NCBI GenBank assembly: GCA_000720535.1 | Contig: JOAZ01000006.1 | Span: 1 to 64,000, forward strand | DNA length: 64,000 nt | Direction: 5' to 3' | DNA from: Streptomyces halstedii | GTDB taxonomy: Bacteria; Actinomycetota; Actinomycetes; Streptomycetales; Streptomycetaceae | Shown here: positions 11,006 to 19,273 of the stretch, one piece after another | Numbering within the stretch: position 1 is the stretch's first letter | Layout of the letters: every line of letters begins with the position of its first letter | Notes under the pieces: generated by a model | Seen by the model: only the letters and a program-made list of their open reading frames with translations | Told to the model about the DNA's origin: nothing | Databases searched by the model: none | Position numbers and translations under genes: made by a program

Positions 11006-11377
11006 TCACGGCTCGGGCCTGTCCCCTTCGGGGAACAGATGCGGATGGCCCCGCTCGGCAAGTTCCCACAGGACGGCACTCGTCGGGTCGATGACGTCCC
11101 AGCTGTGCCCGGCGGAGTGTTCGGCGAACAGTTCGCACGCGTTCCCCTCGGCGTCCACGTCCCCACACCAGGCGAACGGAACCAGCCGGGCGCGCTGTTC
11201 GCCCCAGCGGGCCCATACGCCACCGCTGTCGCCGTCCAGGTCCCACAGCAGCGTGGCGTGATCGGCGTCGTGGCCCTCACCCAGCTCGCACAGGACGTAC
11301 CCCGGTTCCGGGTCCTCCAGCAGTGCCACGAGGTGGGGCGGCGGGCTCAGCAGGACGAAGGCGGTGCACTGGTTCAC
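11006..11377 (-). CDS. Hypothetical protein, 123 aa
   Basis: No domain was recognised. The protein is acidic and rich in Trp, His and Cys (GYVLCELGEGHDADHATLLWDL, WCGDVDAEGNACELFAEHSAGHSWDV), with pairs of Cys and His that might bind a metal, although spacing does not match a known finger. ATG 11377 follows a GGAGGGATGAACC ribosome site. Its TGA at 11006 is followed in frame by more coding-like sequence, so the C-terminus may be truncated. It lies beside an XRE/DUF397 group but on the opposite strand. Confidence 0.6.
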   Translation of the reverse strand: MNQCTAFVLLSPPPHLVALLEDPEPGYVLCELGEGHDADHATLLWDLDGDSGGVWARWGEQRARLVPFAWCGDVDAEGNACELFAEHSAGHSWDVIDPTSAVLWELAERGHPHLFPEGDRPEP

Positions 11378-11430
11378 GGTTCATCCCTCCGGGTCATGAC
11401 GCGGCCTGCGGAACGGAAGGCGGCGGCGCC

Positions 11431-11691
11431 TCACAGCCGCTCCCCCGCGCTCCGCCGGTTCGCGATGGCCGTCGCCGCGTGCAGGTGCTCCCTGGCGTCG
11501 GCGGGCCGTACGTGCGCGGGGTCGGCCTCCCACTCGGCCCCGCCCCGCACCGGGCGCAGCGACCAGTACGGGCCGGCGACCCCACGGAACTCGCCCACCA
11601 GATCCCCGCGTCGGGTGTCCACCACGAGCGTGCCGGGGGCGGGGACGGGCGGGGGTGCGGGGCGGTCGGACAGTTCACGCTCGACGGACAT
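11431..11691 (-). CDS. Hypothetical protein divergent from the XRE gene, 86 aa
   Basis: The small protein contains a beta-rich core (GTLVVDTRRGDLVGEFRGVAGPYWSLRPV) and a helical end (HLHAATAIANRRSA). It belongs to a type often found divergent from XRE/DUF397 genes in streptomycetes; no function is established. ATG 11691 was preferred to the frame opening at 11736 because GGAAC precedes it and the earlier codons fall in the promoter region of the XRE gene. Confidence 0.65.
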   Translation of the reverse strand: MSVERELSDRPAPPPVPAPGTLVVDTRRGDLVGEFRGVAGPYWSLRPVRGGAEWEADPAHVRPADAREHLHAATAIANRRSAGERL

Positions 11692-11780
11692 GGCCGTTCC
11701 TCTCCGTAGTCGTTCCACTACCAAGAGGCTCAGCATTGACCTAGAGTCAGGGGTGCTTCAACGTTCTGGATGCGGAGGAA

Positions 11781-12623
11781 GTGTTGGTAAACCGCAAGGA
11801 GTTGAACCCGGACGCGGGCCCGGCGGCGGCGTTCGGCGCGCGTTTGCGCAGCGCACGTGAGGCGCGCGGCTGGAATCAGGACGAGTTCGGCGTACGCATC
11901 GGGTACTCGGGACGCCATGTCTCGGGCGTGGAAACCGGTCACAAACCGCCGACCCGCAGGTTTTCGCTCGCCACTGACACAGCGTTAGGACTGGAGGGAA
12001 CCGATGACTCGTTCGAGCGAGCGTGGCGGGATCTGCGGCACGGCGTACTTCTCCAGGGCTTTCCCGAGTACGTGAGACTCGAAGGCCGGGCGGTGGAGAT
12101 CAAGTTCTTCGAGGTGGGAGTGATTCCCGGCCTGCTTCAGACGTCGGCCTATGCCCAGGCTCTGGACGCCAGTGCGGTCGCGCGGGGCGCCATCACGCCC
12201 GATCAGGCCGAGGAACGGCTCTCGCTCCTCCTGGACCGCCAGGCCGCGCTGATGCGCCCCGTACCACCTCTGGTCGTCGCGGTGCTGGACGAAAGCTGCG
12301 TCCGGAGGCCCGTTGGAGGGGCCACCGCCATGGACGCGCAGCTGCAACACCTCGTCGACTTCGCCGAGCGGCCGAACACCATGCTTCAGCTCGCCCCCTA
12401 CAGCATGGGTGAACACCGGCCCTTCAACCGAGCGGTGAACCTGTTGACCCTCGCGGACCGGTCGGTGGTCTCCTATGTCGAGTCCCAGACCCGAGGGCAT
12501 CTGGACCGTGAACTGGCCTCAGCCGTACCGCTGATGAGGGACTACCATCAGCTCCAGGCCATGTCTCTGTCGCAGACGGCCTCCGTGGACATGATCCACC
12601 AGCTACGAAAGGGCACCTCGTGA
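11781..12623 (+). CDS. XRE-family regulator with DUF5753 (Scr1/BldB-partner type)
   Basis: The 280-residue protein has an N-terminal helix-turn-helix (about residues 18-75: LRSAREARGWNQDEFGVRIGYSGRHVSGVETG) and a C-terminal DUF5753 domain (FFEVGVIPGLLQTSAYAQAL to RELASAVPLMRDY). This architecture is abundant in Streptomyces and is paired with small DUF397 proteins; some pairs influence development and antibiotic production, and the pairing resembles toxin-antitoxin regulation. GTG 11781 has GGAGGAA just upstream. The stop overlaps the DUF397 start (GTGA), showing coupling. Confidence 0.9.
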   Translation: MLVNRKELNPDAGPAAAFGARLRSAREARGWNQDEFGVRIGYSGRHVSGVETGHKPPTRRFSLATDTALGLEGTDDSFERAWRDLRHGVLLQGFPEYVRLEGRAVEIKFFEVGVIPGLLQTSAYAQALDASAVARGAITPDQAEERLSLLLDRQAALMRPVPPLVVAVLDESCVRRPVGGATAMDAQLQHLVDFAERPNTMLQLAPYSMGEHRPFNRAVNLLTLADRSVVSYVESQTRGHLDRELASAVPLMRDYHQLQAMSLSQTASVDMIHQLRKGTS

Positions 12624-12941
12624 CGACCGACTCCGCGACCCCCGCCTGGGTCAAATCCTCCTACAGCGGCAACGGCGGCACCTGCGTCGAGTGGGCCCCC
12701 GGCCACGCGGCCACCACCGGCGCGGTCCCCGTCCGCGACTCCAAGAACCCCGGCGGCCCCGTCCTCACAGGGCACCCCGTGACGAACGATTCCCTCCGCT
12801 GGTACAAGTCCTCCTACAGCAACAACGGCGGCACCTGCGTCGAGTGGGCCCCCGGCCACGCGGCCACCACCGGCGCGGTCCCCGTCCGCGACTCCAAGAA
12901 CCCCGGCGGCCCCGTCCTCACGAGAGTTCGACACCGTCTGA
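12620..12941 (+). pseudogene. Two DUF397 copies fused in frame, each lacking its C-terminal half
   Basis: GTG 12620 overlaps the XRE stop. The frame encodes a DUF397 start (WVKSSYSGNGGTCVEWAPG to RDSKNPGGPVLT) and, after ten residues, a second nearly identical copy whose own GTG lies at 12779 within the same frame. DUF397 proteins normally continue after GPVL with a conserved F-P-x-W-x-x-F-x-x-x-V-x-x-G-E-F segment; both copies lack it. After the second copy, the frame runs on to a stop at 13081, inside the HAD gene, but a different frame reads GAG TTC GAC ACC GTC TGA (EFDTV, stop at 12939-12941), the kind of ending expected for DUF397. This points to an internal deletion with a frameshift. 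A shortened fused protein may still be made. Confidence 0.7.
12653..12921 (+). repeat. 116-bp tandem duplication inside the DUF397 gene
   Basis: 12653-12768 and 12806-12921 differ at three positions only, with a period of 153 bp (51 codons). The spacers also resemble the start region of the first copy (GGGCACCTCGTGACG at 12611, GGGCACCCCGTGACG at 12770), so the unit includes the start codon. Confidence 0.9.
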
Positions 12942-13005
12942 GCGGTGAGTACGGCCGGAGCCCCGTCCGCGTGACGGGGCTCCGGGCGTCCCTAGGCTGG
13001 CCTCC

Positions 13006-13812
13006 ATGGCCACGCCACCCGCCCCCGCCCTCGTCGCCACCGACCTGGACGGCACCCTGCTGCGGTCCGACGACACGGTGAGCCGTCGCACCCGCGCCGC
13101 CCTGGCCCGTGCCACGGCGGCCGGGACGCGCCATCTCGTCGTGACGGGCAGGCCGGTACCGAACGTCCGGGCCCTCCTCACCGGCCTCGGCTACGACGGT
13201 GTCGCCGTCTGCGGGCAGGGCACCCAGGTCTACGACGCCGGCTCGGCCCGGATACTGCGCTCGGTGACGCTCGACCGGGAGCTGGCCGCGACCGCGCTCG
13301 GCAAGATAGAGGCCGGGGCCGGACCGGTCTTCGCGGCGGTGGACCAGGACGGCCCGGACGGCCTCACCCTGATCGAGCGCGGCTACCGCATGCCGCACAC
13401 GTCGCTGCCCGCCCGGCCCGTGGCACGGCGGAGCGAACTCTTCGCGGCCCCGGTCATCAAGGTCCTGGTGCGCCACCCGGAGCTGACGGACGACGCGCTG
13501 ACCGCCCTGGCCCGCGCGGCCGTGGGCACGCTCGCCTCGGTGACGATGGCGGGCCCCGGCACGGTGGAGCTGGCGCCGTACGGGGTGGACAAGGGCACCG
13601 GCCTCCTCCTGGCCGCCGCCGGGCTGGGCCTCGACCCCGCCGGGGCGGTCGCCTTCGGGGACATGCCCAACGATCTGCCGATGTTCCGGCTCTGCGGGCG
13701 GGGCGTGGCGATGGCCGACGCGCACCCCGAACTCCTCGCGGAGGCGGACGAGATCACCCTGTCGAACGACGACGACGGGGTCGCCGTGGTGCTGGAGCGG
13801 CTGTTCGGCTGA
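13006..13812 (+). CDS. HAD-superfamily hydrolase, Cof type
   Basis: The 268-residue cytoplasmic phosphatase shows HAD motif I DLDGTLLRSDD (D14 nucleophile region), motif II TGRP, a type IIB cap, motif III lysine near GVDKGTGL and motif IV GDMPNDLPM, followed by VAMADAHPEL. Family members remove phosphate from sugar phosphates, flavin or pyridoxal phosphate; the substrate is not predictable. The downstream TetR gene is convergent. ATG 13006 agrees with the usual N-terminus. Confidence 0.9.
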   Translation: MATPPAPALVATDLDGTLLRSDDTVSRRTRAALARATAAGTRHLVVTGRPVPNVRALLTGLGYDGVAVCGQGTQVYDAGSARILRSVTLDRELAATALGKIEAGAGPVFAAVDQDGPDGLTLIERGYRMPHTSLPARPVARRSELFAAPVIKVLVRHPELTDDALTALARAAVGTLASVTMAGPGTVELAPYGVDKGTGLLLAAAGLGLDPAGAVAFGDMPNDLPMFRLCGRGVAMADAHPELLAEADEITLSNDDDGVAVVLERLFG

Positions 13813-13838
13813 GCCCTCGGGCCGGGCCCTGCCTCGCC

Positions 13839-14438
13839 TCAGCCGGGGCTCCCGGGCTCGGCGCCCAGGGAGCGCAGGACGTGGTCCACCAGGGAGGCCA
13901 CCGTCGCCTCGTCCTGGGGCGGCTTGCGCAGGACGTGGCGGTAGTAGACCGGGCCGTACAGCATCTCCACGGCCAGCGGCAGGTCCGCGTCCGCCGGTAT
14001 CTGGCCCTGCTCCCGCGCCTTTCGCAACCGGTCCTCGGCCGCGGCGAAGCGCGGGCCGACAAGCTGCTCCTGTACGGCCTCGGCCAGGGCGTCGTCGTAG
14101 TGCATCTCGGAGAGGATTCCGGCGTACGCCGGTCCGTACGGTGTCGTGGACGTCAGCCGCACCGCGCTGTTGATGTGCGTGCGCAGGTCGAGCGCGATGT
14201 CCCCGGTGTCGACGAACGGCGTCGCACCGACGAACGCGTCGGTGAAGGCCTCCAGCAGCACCGCGCCCTTTGACGTCCACCACCGGTAGATCGTCTTCTT
14301 GCTCACCCCGGCGCGGGCCGCGATGGCCTCCACCGTGACCCGGCCGTACCCCTTCTCCGTGCACAGTTCCAGAGCGGCGTCCAGCGTGGCCCGTCGTGAC
14401 CGCTCGCTGCGGCGCAAGGAACTCTGCGGTGTGATCAT
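13839..14438 (-). CDS. TetR/AcrR-family transcriptional regulator
   Basis: The 199-residue protein has a TetR N-terminal helix-turn-helix (ALELCTEKGYGRVTVEAIAARAGVSKKTIYRWW, about residues 20-55) and a C-terminal TetR_C-type ligand domain including ADADLPLAVEMLYGPVYYRHVL. It probably represses its own promoter and a transporter; the ABC exporter on the same strand beyond 14697 is a candidate target. A TATGCT -10 about eight bases before ATG 14438 suggests a short or absent leader. Confidence 0.9.
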   Translation of the reverse strand: MITPQSSLRRSERSRRATLDAALELCTEKGYGRVTVEAIAARAGVSKKTIYRWWTSKGAVLLEAFTDAFVGATPFVDTGDIALDLRTHINSAVRLTSTTPYGPAYAGILSEMHYDDALAEAVQEQLVGPRFAAAEDRLRKAREQGQIPADADLPLAVEMLYGPVYYRHVLRKPPQDEATVASLVDHVLRSLGAEPGSPG

Positions 14439-14515
14439 TCGGTGAGCATAGGGGGATACCGACCACCGCTTGTTGACAGTTCGTCGTCAGAAGTCGAACA
14501 ATGACCTGGCAGAAA

Positions 14516-14542
14516 CGGAACGTACCGTGTCGTGACGTTCCG
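14516..14542. promoter_or_regulatory. Inverted repeat upstream of the TetR gene
   Basis: CGGAACGT at 14516-14523 and ACGTTCCG at 14535-14542 form a perfect 8-bp inverted repeat with an 11-bp centre, a plausible TetR-type operator 78 bp upstream of the TetR start. A TTGACA-like hexamer also lies at 14473-14478. The rest of 14439-14696 holds only short C-rich repeats. Confidence 0.4.
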
Positions 14543-14696
14543 CCTCACCGTTCGTGCCGTTCGTGCCGCGACGAGCCGATCGGGGGACGGCTCGACCGGC
14601 CGGCGGCGCGGGCGGACGGACTCCGGTAGTGACCGCGGCGGGCGGATTCCGGTGGGCGCTCCCCCTCAGACCCCTCGGACCCCTCGGACCGTGCCC

Positions 14697-15572
14697 TCAG
14701 ACCGTGATGTCCTTCGTCGTGAAACGGGCCCAGGCGGCCGAGCCGAACACCGCGACGTACACCGCCTGCACACCCAGGTTCCGGACGATCTCGTCCCAGT
14801 AGACGGGCGCGCGGAGCAGATCCGTGAACGACATCCACAGATGCGGGAAGAGATACGGCCCGACCGCGTCCAACTGCGGGATGCCGTCCACGATCTGCGC
14901 CGTGATGAGCACGCCCACGGTGGCCGCCATCGCCGCGATCCCGCTGTCGGTGAGCGTCGAGACGAACAGCCCCAGCGCCGCGAAACCGGACAGCGACACC
15001 GCCACCACCAGCGCGATCAGCCCGGCCCGCAGCAGCCCCTCGCCGAAACCGATCCGGGTCCCGGAGATCGTCGTGACCTCCCCGACCGGGAAGAGCAGCG
15101 CACCCGCCACCAGCCCGGACACCGCCACGACCAGGGTCGCGACCAGGCAGAAGACCAGCACGGACGTGTACTTGGTGAGCAGCAGCCTGCTCCGGCCCGC
15201 CGGGGCGACCAGCAGATAGCGCAGGGTCCCGGCGTTCGCCTCCCCCGCGACGCTGTCCCCCGCGACCACACCGACCGTCATCGGCAGGAAGACGGGGAGC
15301 GTCGCGGAGAGGGCCGCGAAGACCAGGAAGAGGCCGTTGTGGCTGACCTGGGAGAGGAAGGCGGGGCCGCCTCCGCCGCCGGGGCCGGCCGGGGAGCCGT
15401 CGCCGGTCTCGATCCGCACGGCGATCCCGATGAGGACGGGGACGGCCGCGAGCACGCCGAGCAGCGCGAGGGTACGGCCACGGCGGAGCACGGTGGTCAG
15501 CTCGGAGCCCAGGAGCCCGAACGTCCACAGCGCACTCCGTTCCGGGGCGGCGGTGAGGTCAGCCCGCGACAT
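14697..15572 (-). CDS. ABC-2 type transporter permease
   Basis: The 291-residue protein has six hydrophobic segments in the ABC-2 arrangement and a periplasm-facing Gly-rich loop after the first. It contains AGEANAGTLRYLLVAPAGRSRLLLTKY, the cytoplasmic coupling motif of this class. ATG 15572 overlaps the end of the ATPase gene by 14 bp, so the proteins are made together. It would form the membrane part of an exporter; the substrate is unknown. Anything from an antimicrobial peptide to a lipid is possible. Confidence 0.88.
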   Translation of the reverse strand: MSRADLTAAPERSALWTFGLLGSELTTVLRRGRTLALLGVLAAVPVLIGIAVRIETGDGSPAGPGGGGGPAFLSQVSHNGLFLVFAALSATLPVFLPMTVGVVAGDSVAGEANAGTLRYLLVAPAGRSRLLLTKYTSVLVFCLVATLVVAVSGLVAGALLFPVGEVTTISGTRIGFGEGLLRAGLIALVVAVSLSGFAALGLFVSTLTDSGIAAMAATVGVLITAQIVDGIPQLDAVGPYLFPHLWMSFTDLLRAPVYWDEIVRNLGVQAVYVAVFGSAAWARFTTKDITV

Positions 15573-16563
15573 CGAATCCCTCTCCGGTGAGGGCGACGAA
15601 CGCGTCCTCCAGCGTGCCGCGTTCGACGCCGAAGGAACGTACGCGCACCCCGGCGCGCACCAACGCGGTGTTGAGGTCCGCCAACTCGGTGTCCGGGGGC
15701 GGGGCGTCCGCGCCGACGCGTTCCCCGTCGACGGCGAGCCCGCCCGTCCCGTGCTCGCGCAGGACGCGGGCGGCGGTGTCCGGGTCGGGGGTGGTGACGA
15801 CGAGCCGGCCACGGGCGCGGGCGGCGAGCGCGGCCACCGGGCCCTGGACGAGGAGGCGGCCCCTGGCCATGACGGCGGCGTGGTCGCAGACCTGCTCGAT
15901 CTCGTCCAGCAGGTGGGAGGAGAGGAAGACGGTGGTGCCCTCGGACGCCAGCTCCCGTACCAGGGCGCGGATCTCCCGCATGCCCTGCGGGTCGAGGCCG
16001 TTGGTCGGCTCGTCCAGGACGAGCAGTCTGCGGGGCCTGAGCAGGGCGCCGGCGAGCCCGAGGCGCTGTTTCATGCCGAGCGAGTACGCCTTGGCCTTCT
16101 TCCCGGCCGCCGCCGCGAGGCCGACCCGCTCCAGGGCGCCCTCCACTCGCGCGCGGCGGGTGCGGGGATCGGCGGTGGGGTCGGCGCGGTCGAGCCGGAG
16201 GAGGTTGTCGCGGCCGGTCAGGAAGCCGTACGGCGCGGGCCCCTCGATCAGCGCGCCGACGTGCGGCAGGACCGTGCGGACGGCGGCCGGGACGGGGCTG
16301 CCCAGCACCCGGGCGGTGCCCGAGGTCGGTTCGACCAGGCCCATCAGCATGCGGATCGTCGTGGTCTTGCCGGAGCCGTTGGGCCCGAGGAAACCGAAGA
16401 CGCTGCCGCCGGGCACCCGCAGGTCGAGCCCGTCGACGGCCAACTGGCCGCCCCGGTAGCGCTTGGTGAGGTCCCGGGTCTCGATCACCGTGCCCGAGCC
16501 CATGCCCGAGCCTGTGTCCGTGTCCGGGCCCGTGTCCGCCGCCCGGTCCGCCGTACGGTCCAT
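15559..16563 (-). CDS. ABC transporter ATP-binding protein
   Basis: The 334-residue ATPase has Walker A GPNGSGKTTT, signature LGMKQRLGLAGALL, Walker B LLVLDEPTNGLD and the H-loop SSHLLDE, all of the DrrA/CcmA-type exporter class. The first 26 residues are rich in Asp, Thr and Gly and may not be translated; GTG/ATG alternatives occur just before VIETRDLTKRYRG. ATG 16563 is kept because GGGAG precedes it. It couples to the permease and lies after a terminator that separates it from the LolA-like gene. Confidence 0.9.
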   Translation of the reverse strand: MDRTADRAADTGPDTDTGSGMGSGTVIETRDLTKRYRGGQLAVDGLDLRVPGGSVFGFLGPNGSGKTTTIRMLMGLVEPTSGTARVLGSPVPAAVRTVLPHVGALIEGPAPYGFLTGRDNLLRLDRADPTADPRTRRARVEGALERVGLAAAAGKKAKAYSLGMKQRLGLAGALLRPRRLLVLDEPTNGLDPQGMREIRALVRELASEGTTVFLSSHLLDEIEQVCDHAAVMARGRLLVQGPVAALAARARGRLVVTTPDPDTAARVLREHGTGGLAVDGERVGADAPPPDTELADLNTALVRAGVRVRSFGVERGTLEDAFVALTGEGFDVAG

Positions 16564-16642
16564 ACGCTCCCGCGCTCCCTTCCCGCCGTGCCCGGCCCCG
16601 CCGTACGCGACGCCCCGCCGTGCCCAGGCCGCCCTACGCGAG

Positions 16643-16673
16643 CGCCCCGCCGTACGGAGCGTACGGCGGGGCG
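16643..16673 (-). terminator. Terminator of the LolA-like gene
   Basis: CGCCCCGCCGTACG at 16643-16656 and its exact complement at 16660-16673 form a 14-bp perfect stem with a 3-nt loop, 17 bp after the stop of the minus-strand gene at 16691. It should end that transcript before the ABC genes. Confidence 0.8.
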
Positions 16674-16690
16674 TTCGTGCGGGACCGGTC

Positions 16691-17917
16691 CTACCGGGCG
16701 GTGTCGGCCGCCTTCACCAGGGCGTCCTTGGTGACGGCACCGACGTAGACCGAGCCGTCGTCGGTCAGCAGGGCGTTGACCAGGCGGGTCTTGAAGACCG
16801 TGCCCGAGCCGAAGTCGCCGCTGACCTTGTCGCCGAACGCGCCCAGGAGGCCCTGCGCCTCGGCGGGCATCCCGGAGAGGTCCCCGGCGGCGGCCTCGCC
16901 CGCCTTGATCTCGGCGATCGCCGTCCAGCCCTCGCCGATGACGTTCACCGCGCCGAGGTCGCCCAGCCCGGACAGCTCCTTCTGGAAGGCGCCCAGCTCG
17001 TCGGCCTTCTCGTCCGTGCGCTCCGCCGGCTCGTCGGCCTCGGTCACCCGGGCGCCCTTCGGCGGGGTGAAGGAGAAGGACGAGGCGTCCGGCTTCGCGA
17101 AGTCGACCTGGGTGAAGCCCGCGTCGACCACCCCCTTGCCGCCGCCGCTCGGGGCCAGGGTGAACTTCAGCGGCACGCCGTTCGCGGCGTCCACCGCGAC
17201 CCTGATGGCCCCGATCGTGGAACCGGACTGCTTGGGCTTGATCAGCAGCCGGTACGCGTCGCGTCCCGCCACCCGCGTGGTGCCGTCGACCGTGACGGAG
17301 GTGGTCTTGTCCGCCGCGGCGAGCGCCTCCTCGGCCATCTCCTTGGGGGTGCCGGGCACACCCTTCGGAGCCGGGTGGTCCTTGTCCCCGCCCTCGGCCC
17401 GCTGGTGGTACACCTCGTCGCTCGCGCTGTCGTACGCCCAGACGTCGGCGCCGTTGTGGACGACGCTGTACTCGGAGCCCTTGCCGAGGACCGAAAGGCG
17501 CTGCCGGTCGGGGCCGTCGGCCGCCAGCCGGAGCGTGTGCGTGCCGGAGGCCAGCTCCGTCAGCTTGGCCTCGGGCGCGGCGCTCGACGTGTCCGCGCCC
17601 CCCTGGCCGCCCGGCAGGAGGGAGTCCGTGAGCCCGCCCAAGGACGGCAGACCCAGGTCGGTGCTGATCTTCAGGGTGCCGGAGAGCTGCTGCTCGTCCG
17701 ACGCGGCGATCTTCTCGACGAGTTCCTGTGCCGTGATCGCGGGCAGGTCCGGGTCGCCGGAGTCGGCGAGGGCCGGGACGAGTCCGATGGTCGCCGCCGC
17801 CACTCCCGCCACGGCGACGGGGACGATGTAGCGCGCCGCCTTCCGGCGGCCCACGGACCCGCCCGTGACCTCGCCCGTGGCCTCGCCCGTGGTCTCGGCG
17901 CTGTCGTTCGGTGCCAT
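16691..17917 (-). CDS. LolA-like/DUF2092 exported protein
   Basis: The 408-residue protein begins with a short cytoplasmic part, one membrane segment or uncleaved signal (residues ~27-47, YIVPVAVAGVAAATIGLVPALA) and a large exported domain that resembles LolA/LprG/RseB-type lipid or polypeptide binding folds (LRLAADGPDRQRLSVL, VWAYDSASDEVYHQRA, GRDAYRLLIKPKQ). ATG 17917 is preferred to a frame opening at 17968 because AGGAGG-like GGAGG lies upstream. Such proteins may carry lipids or sense envelope state; partner unknown. Confidence 0.75.
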   Translation of the reverse strand: MAPNDSAETTGEATGEVTGGSVGRRKAARYIVPVAVAGVAAATIGLVPALADSGDPDLPAITAQELVEKIAASDEQQLSGTLKISTDLGLPSLGGLTDSLLPGGQGGADTSSAAPEAKLTELASGTHTLRLAADGPDRQRLSVLGKGSEYSVVHNGADVWAYDSASDEVYHQRAEGGDKDHPAPKGVPGTPKEMAEEALAAADKTTSVTVDGTTRVAGRDAYRLLIKPKQSGSTIGAIRVAVDAANGVPLKFTLAPSGGGKGVVDAGFTQVDFAKPDASSFSFTPPKGARVTEADEPAERTDEKADELGAFQKELSGLGDLGAVNVIGEGWTAIAEIKAGEAAAGDLSGMPAEAQGLLGAFGDKVSGDFGSGTVFKTRLVNALLTDDGSVYVGAVTKDALVKAADTAR

Positions 17918-18106
17918 GTGTGCCCTACCTCCGTGATCGGCGGCTGTCATCCCTCTGCGCTCATCCACTTCCCGCCGCGCTTCTCACCCGATGTGGTCGG
18001 AAGTGGTGTACTCCATCTGACCAAATCGGGCGGCGGCAGGCGTCAGCCCCCGGGAGCAACTCCGCCTACCCCTGCGGTATGACGTCCGGGGGACGGAACC
18101 CTAGGG

Positions 18107-19117
18107 TCAGCCCGCGCGGTGCACCACGGCGTCGCACAGCTCTTCGAGGGCGGACTTGGCGTAGCACTCGGGCAGCGGGGTCAGGGCGGCCCGTGCCTCC
18201 TGCGCGTACCGGACGGTGTCGCGGCGGGCCTGCTCCAGCGCCGGGTGGGCGCGCAGCCCGTGCAGCGCCTCGGCGAGCCGGGCGTCGTCGTTCAGGTCGC
18301 CGTCGAGCAGCTCCACCAGCTTGAGGTCCTCGGGCCTGCCCTCGGCCGCGGCCCGTGCGCGCAGGTGGAGGACGGGGAGGGTGGAGATGCCCTCCCGGAG
18401 GTCGGTGCCGGGGGTCTTCCCGGACTCGTGGGAGTCGGAGGCGATGTCCAGGACGTCGTCGGCGAGCTGGAAGGCGACGCCGAGCCGCTCCCCGTACTGG
18501 GTGAGGATGTCCACGACCGACTCGTCGGCGCCCGCCATCAGGGCGCCGAAGCGTCCGGCCACGGCGACCAGGGAGCCGGTCTTGCCGGCGAGCACGTCCA
18601 TGTAGTGGTCGACCGGGTCGCAGCCGTCGCGCGGGCCGGCGGTCTCCAGGATCTGGCCGGTGACCAGCCGTTCGAACGCCTCGGCCTGGATGCGTACGGC
18701 CTCGGGGCCGAGGTCGGCCAGGATGTGCGAGGCGCGGGCGAAGAGGAAGTCGCCCGTCAGGACGGCCACGGAGTTGCCCCAGCGGGTGTTGGCGCTCTCC
18801 ACCCCGCGGCGTACGTCGGCCTCGTCCATCACGTCGTCGTGGTACAGCGTCGCCAGGTGCGTCAGCTCGACGACCACGGCCGCGGGCACGACCCCGAGGG
18901 CCTCGGGATCGCCGAACTGCGACGCGAGCATCACCAGCAGCGGGCGGAACCGTTTGCCCCCGGCGCTGACGAGGTGCTGGGCCGCCTCCGTGATGAACGG
19001 GACGTCGCTCTTGGTGGCGTCCAGCAGCCCGGCCTCGACAGCGGCCAAACCGGCCTGGACATCGGCCTCAAGGGCCTGGTCCCGCACGCGCAGCCCGAAC
19101 GGCCCGACGACGGTCAC
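18107..19117 (-). CDS. Polyprenyl diphosphate synthase (menaquinone side chain)
   Basis: The 336-residue trans-prenyltransferase shows both aspartate-rich motifs: DDVMD at residues 94-98 and DDVLD at 220-224, together with GGKRFRPLL. It condenses isopentenyl diphosphate units onto an allylic primer; a chain length suited to menaquinone (C40-C45) is inferred from class and from the other menaquinone genes in this window. Start is GTG 19117. It is divergent from the peptide transporter. Confidence 0.9.
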   Translation of the reverse strand: MTVVGPFGLRVRDQALEADVQAGLAAVEAGLLDATKSDVPFITEAAQHLVSAGGKRFRPLLVMLASQFGDPEALGVVPAAVVVELTHLATLYHDDVMDEADVRRGVESANTRWGNSVAVLTGDFLFARASHILADLGPEAVRIQAEAFERLVTGQILETAGPRDGCDPVDHYMDVLAGKTGSLVAVAGRFGALMAGADESVVDILTQYGERLGVAFQLADDVLDIASDSHESGKTPGTDLREGISTLPVLHLRARAAAEGRPEDLKLVELLDGDLNDDARLAEALHGLRAHPALEQARRDTVRYAQEARAALTPLPECYAKSALEELCDAVVHRAG

Positions 19118-19273
19118 GAGGGGATCTCCTGTCTGCTGACGATCACAGGGAATGTCGATGTGTCGCTGTCTTCACTCAAGTCAGCGTATCCGGTCCTGTT
19201 TGGATCACCGTGGGCGCCTTCCCGCCGCCGCCGGTATGTTCGGGATCAGCTCATACGATCAGGAGTTGCCGCT

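Noticed and set aside
12779-12941. Second DUF397 copy as a separate intact gene
   Set aside because: It has its own GTG but shares the frame of the first copy without a stop between them and lacks the normal C-terminal segment, so it is reported as part of one degenerate gene.
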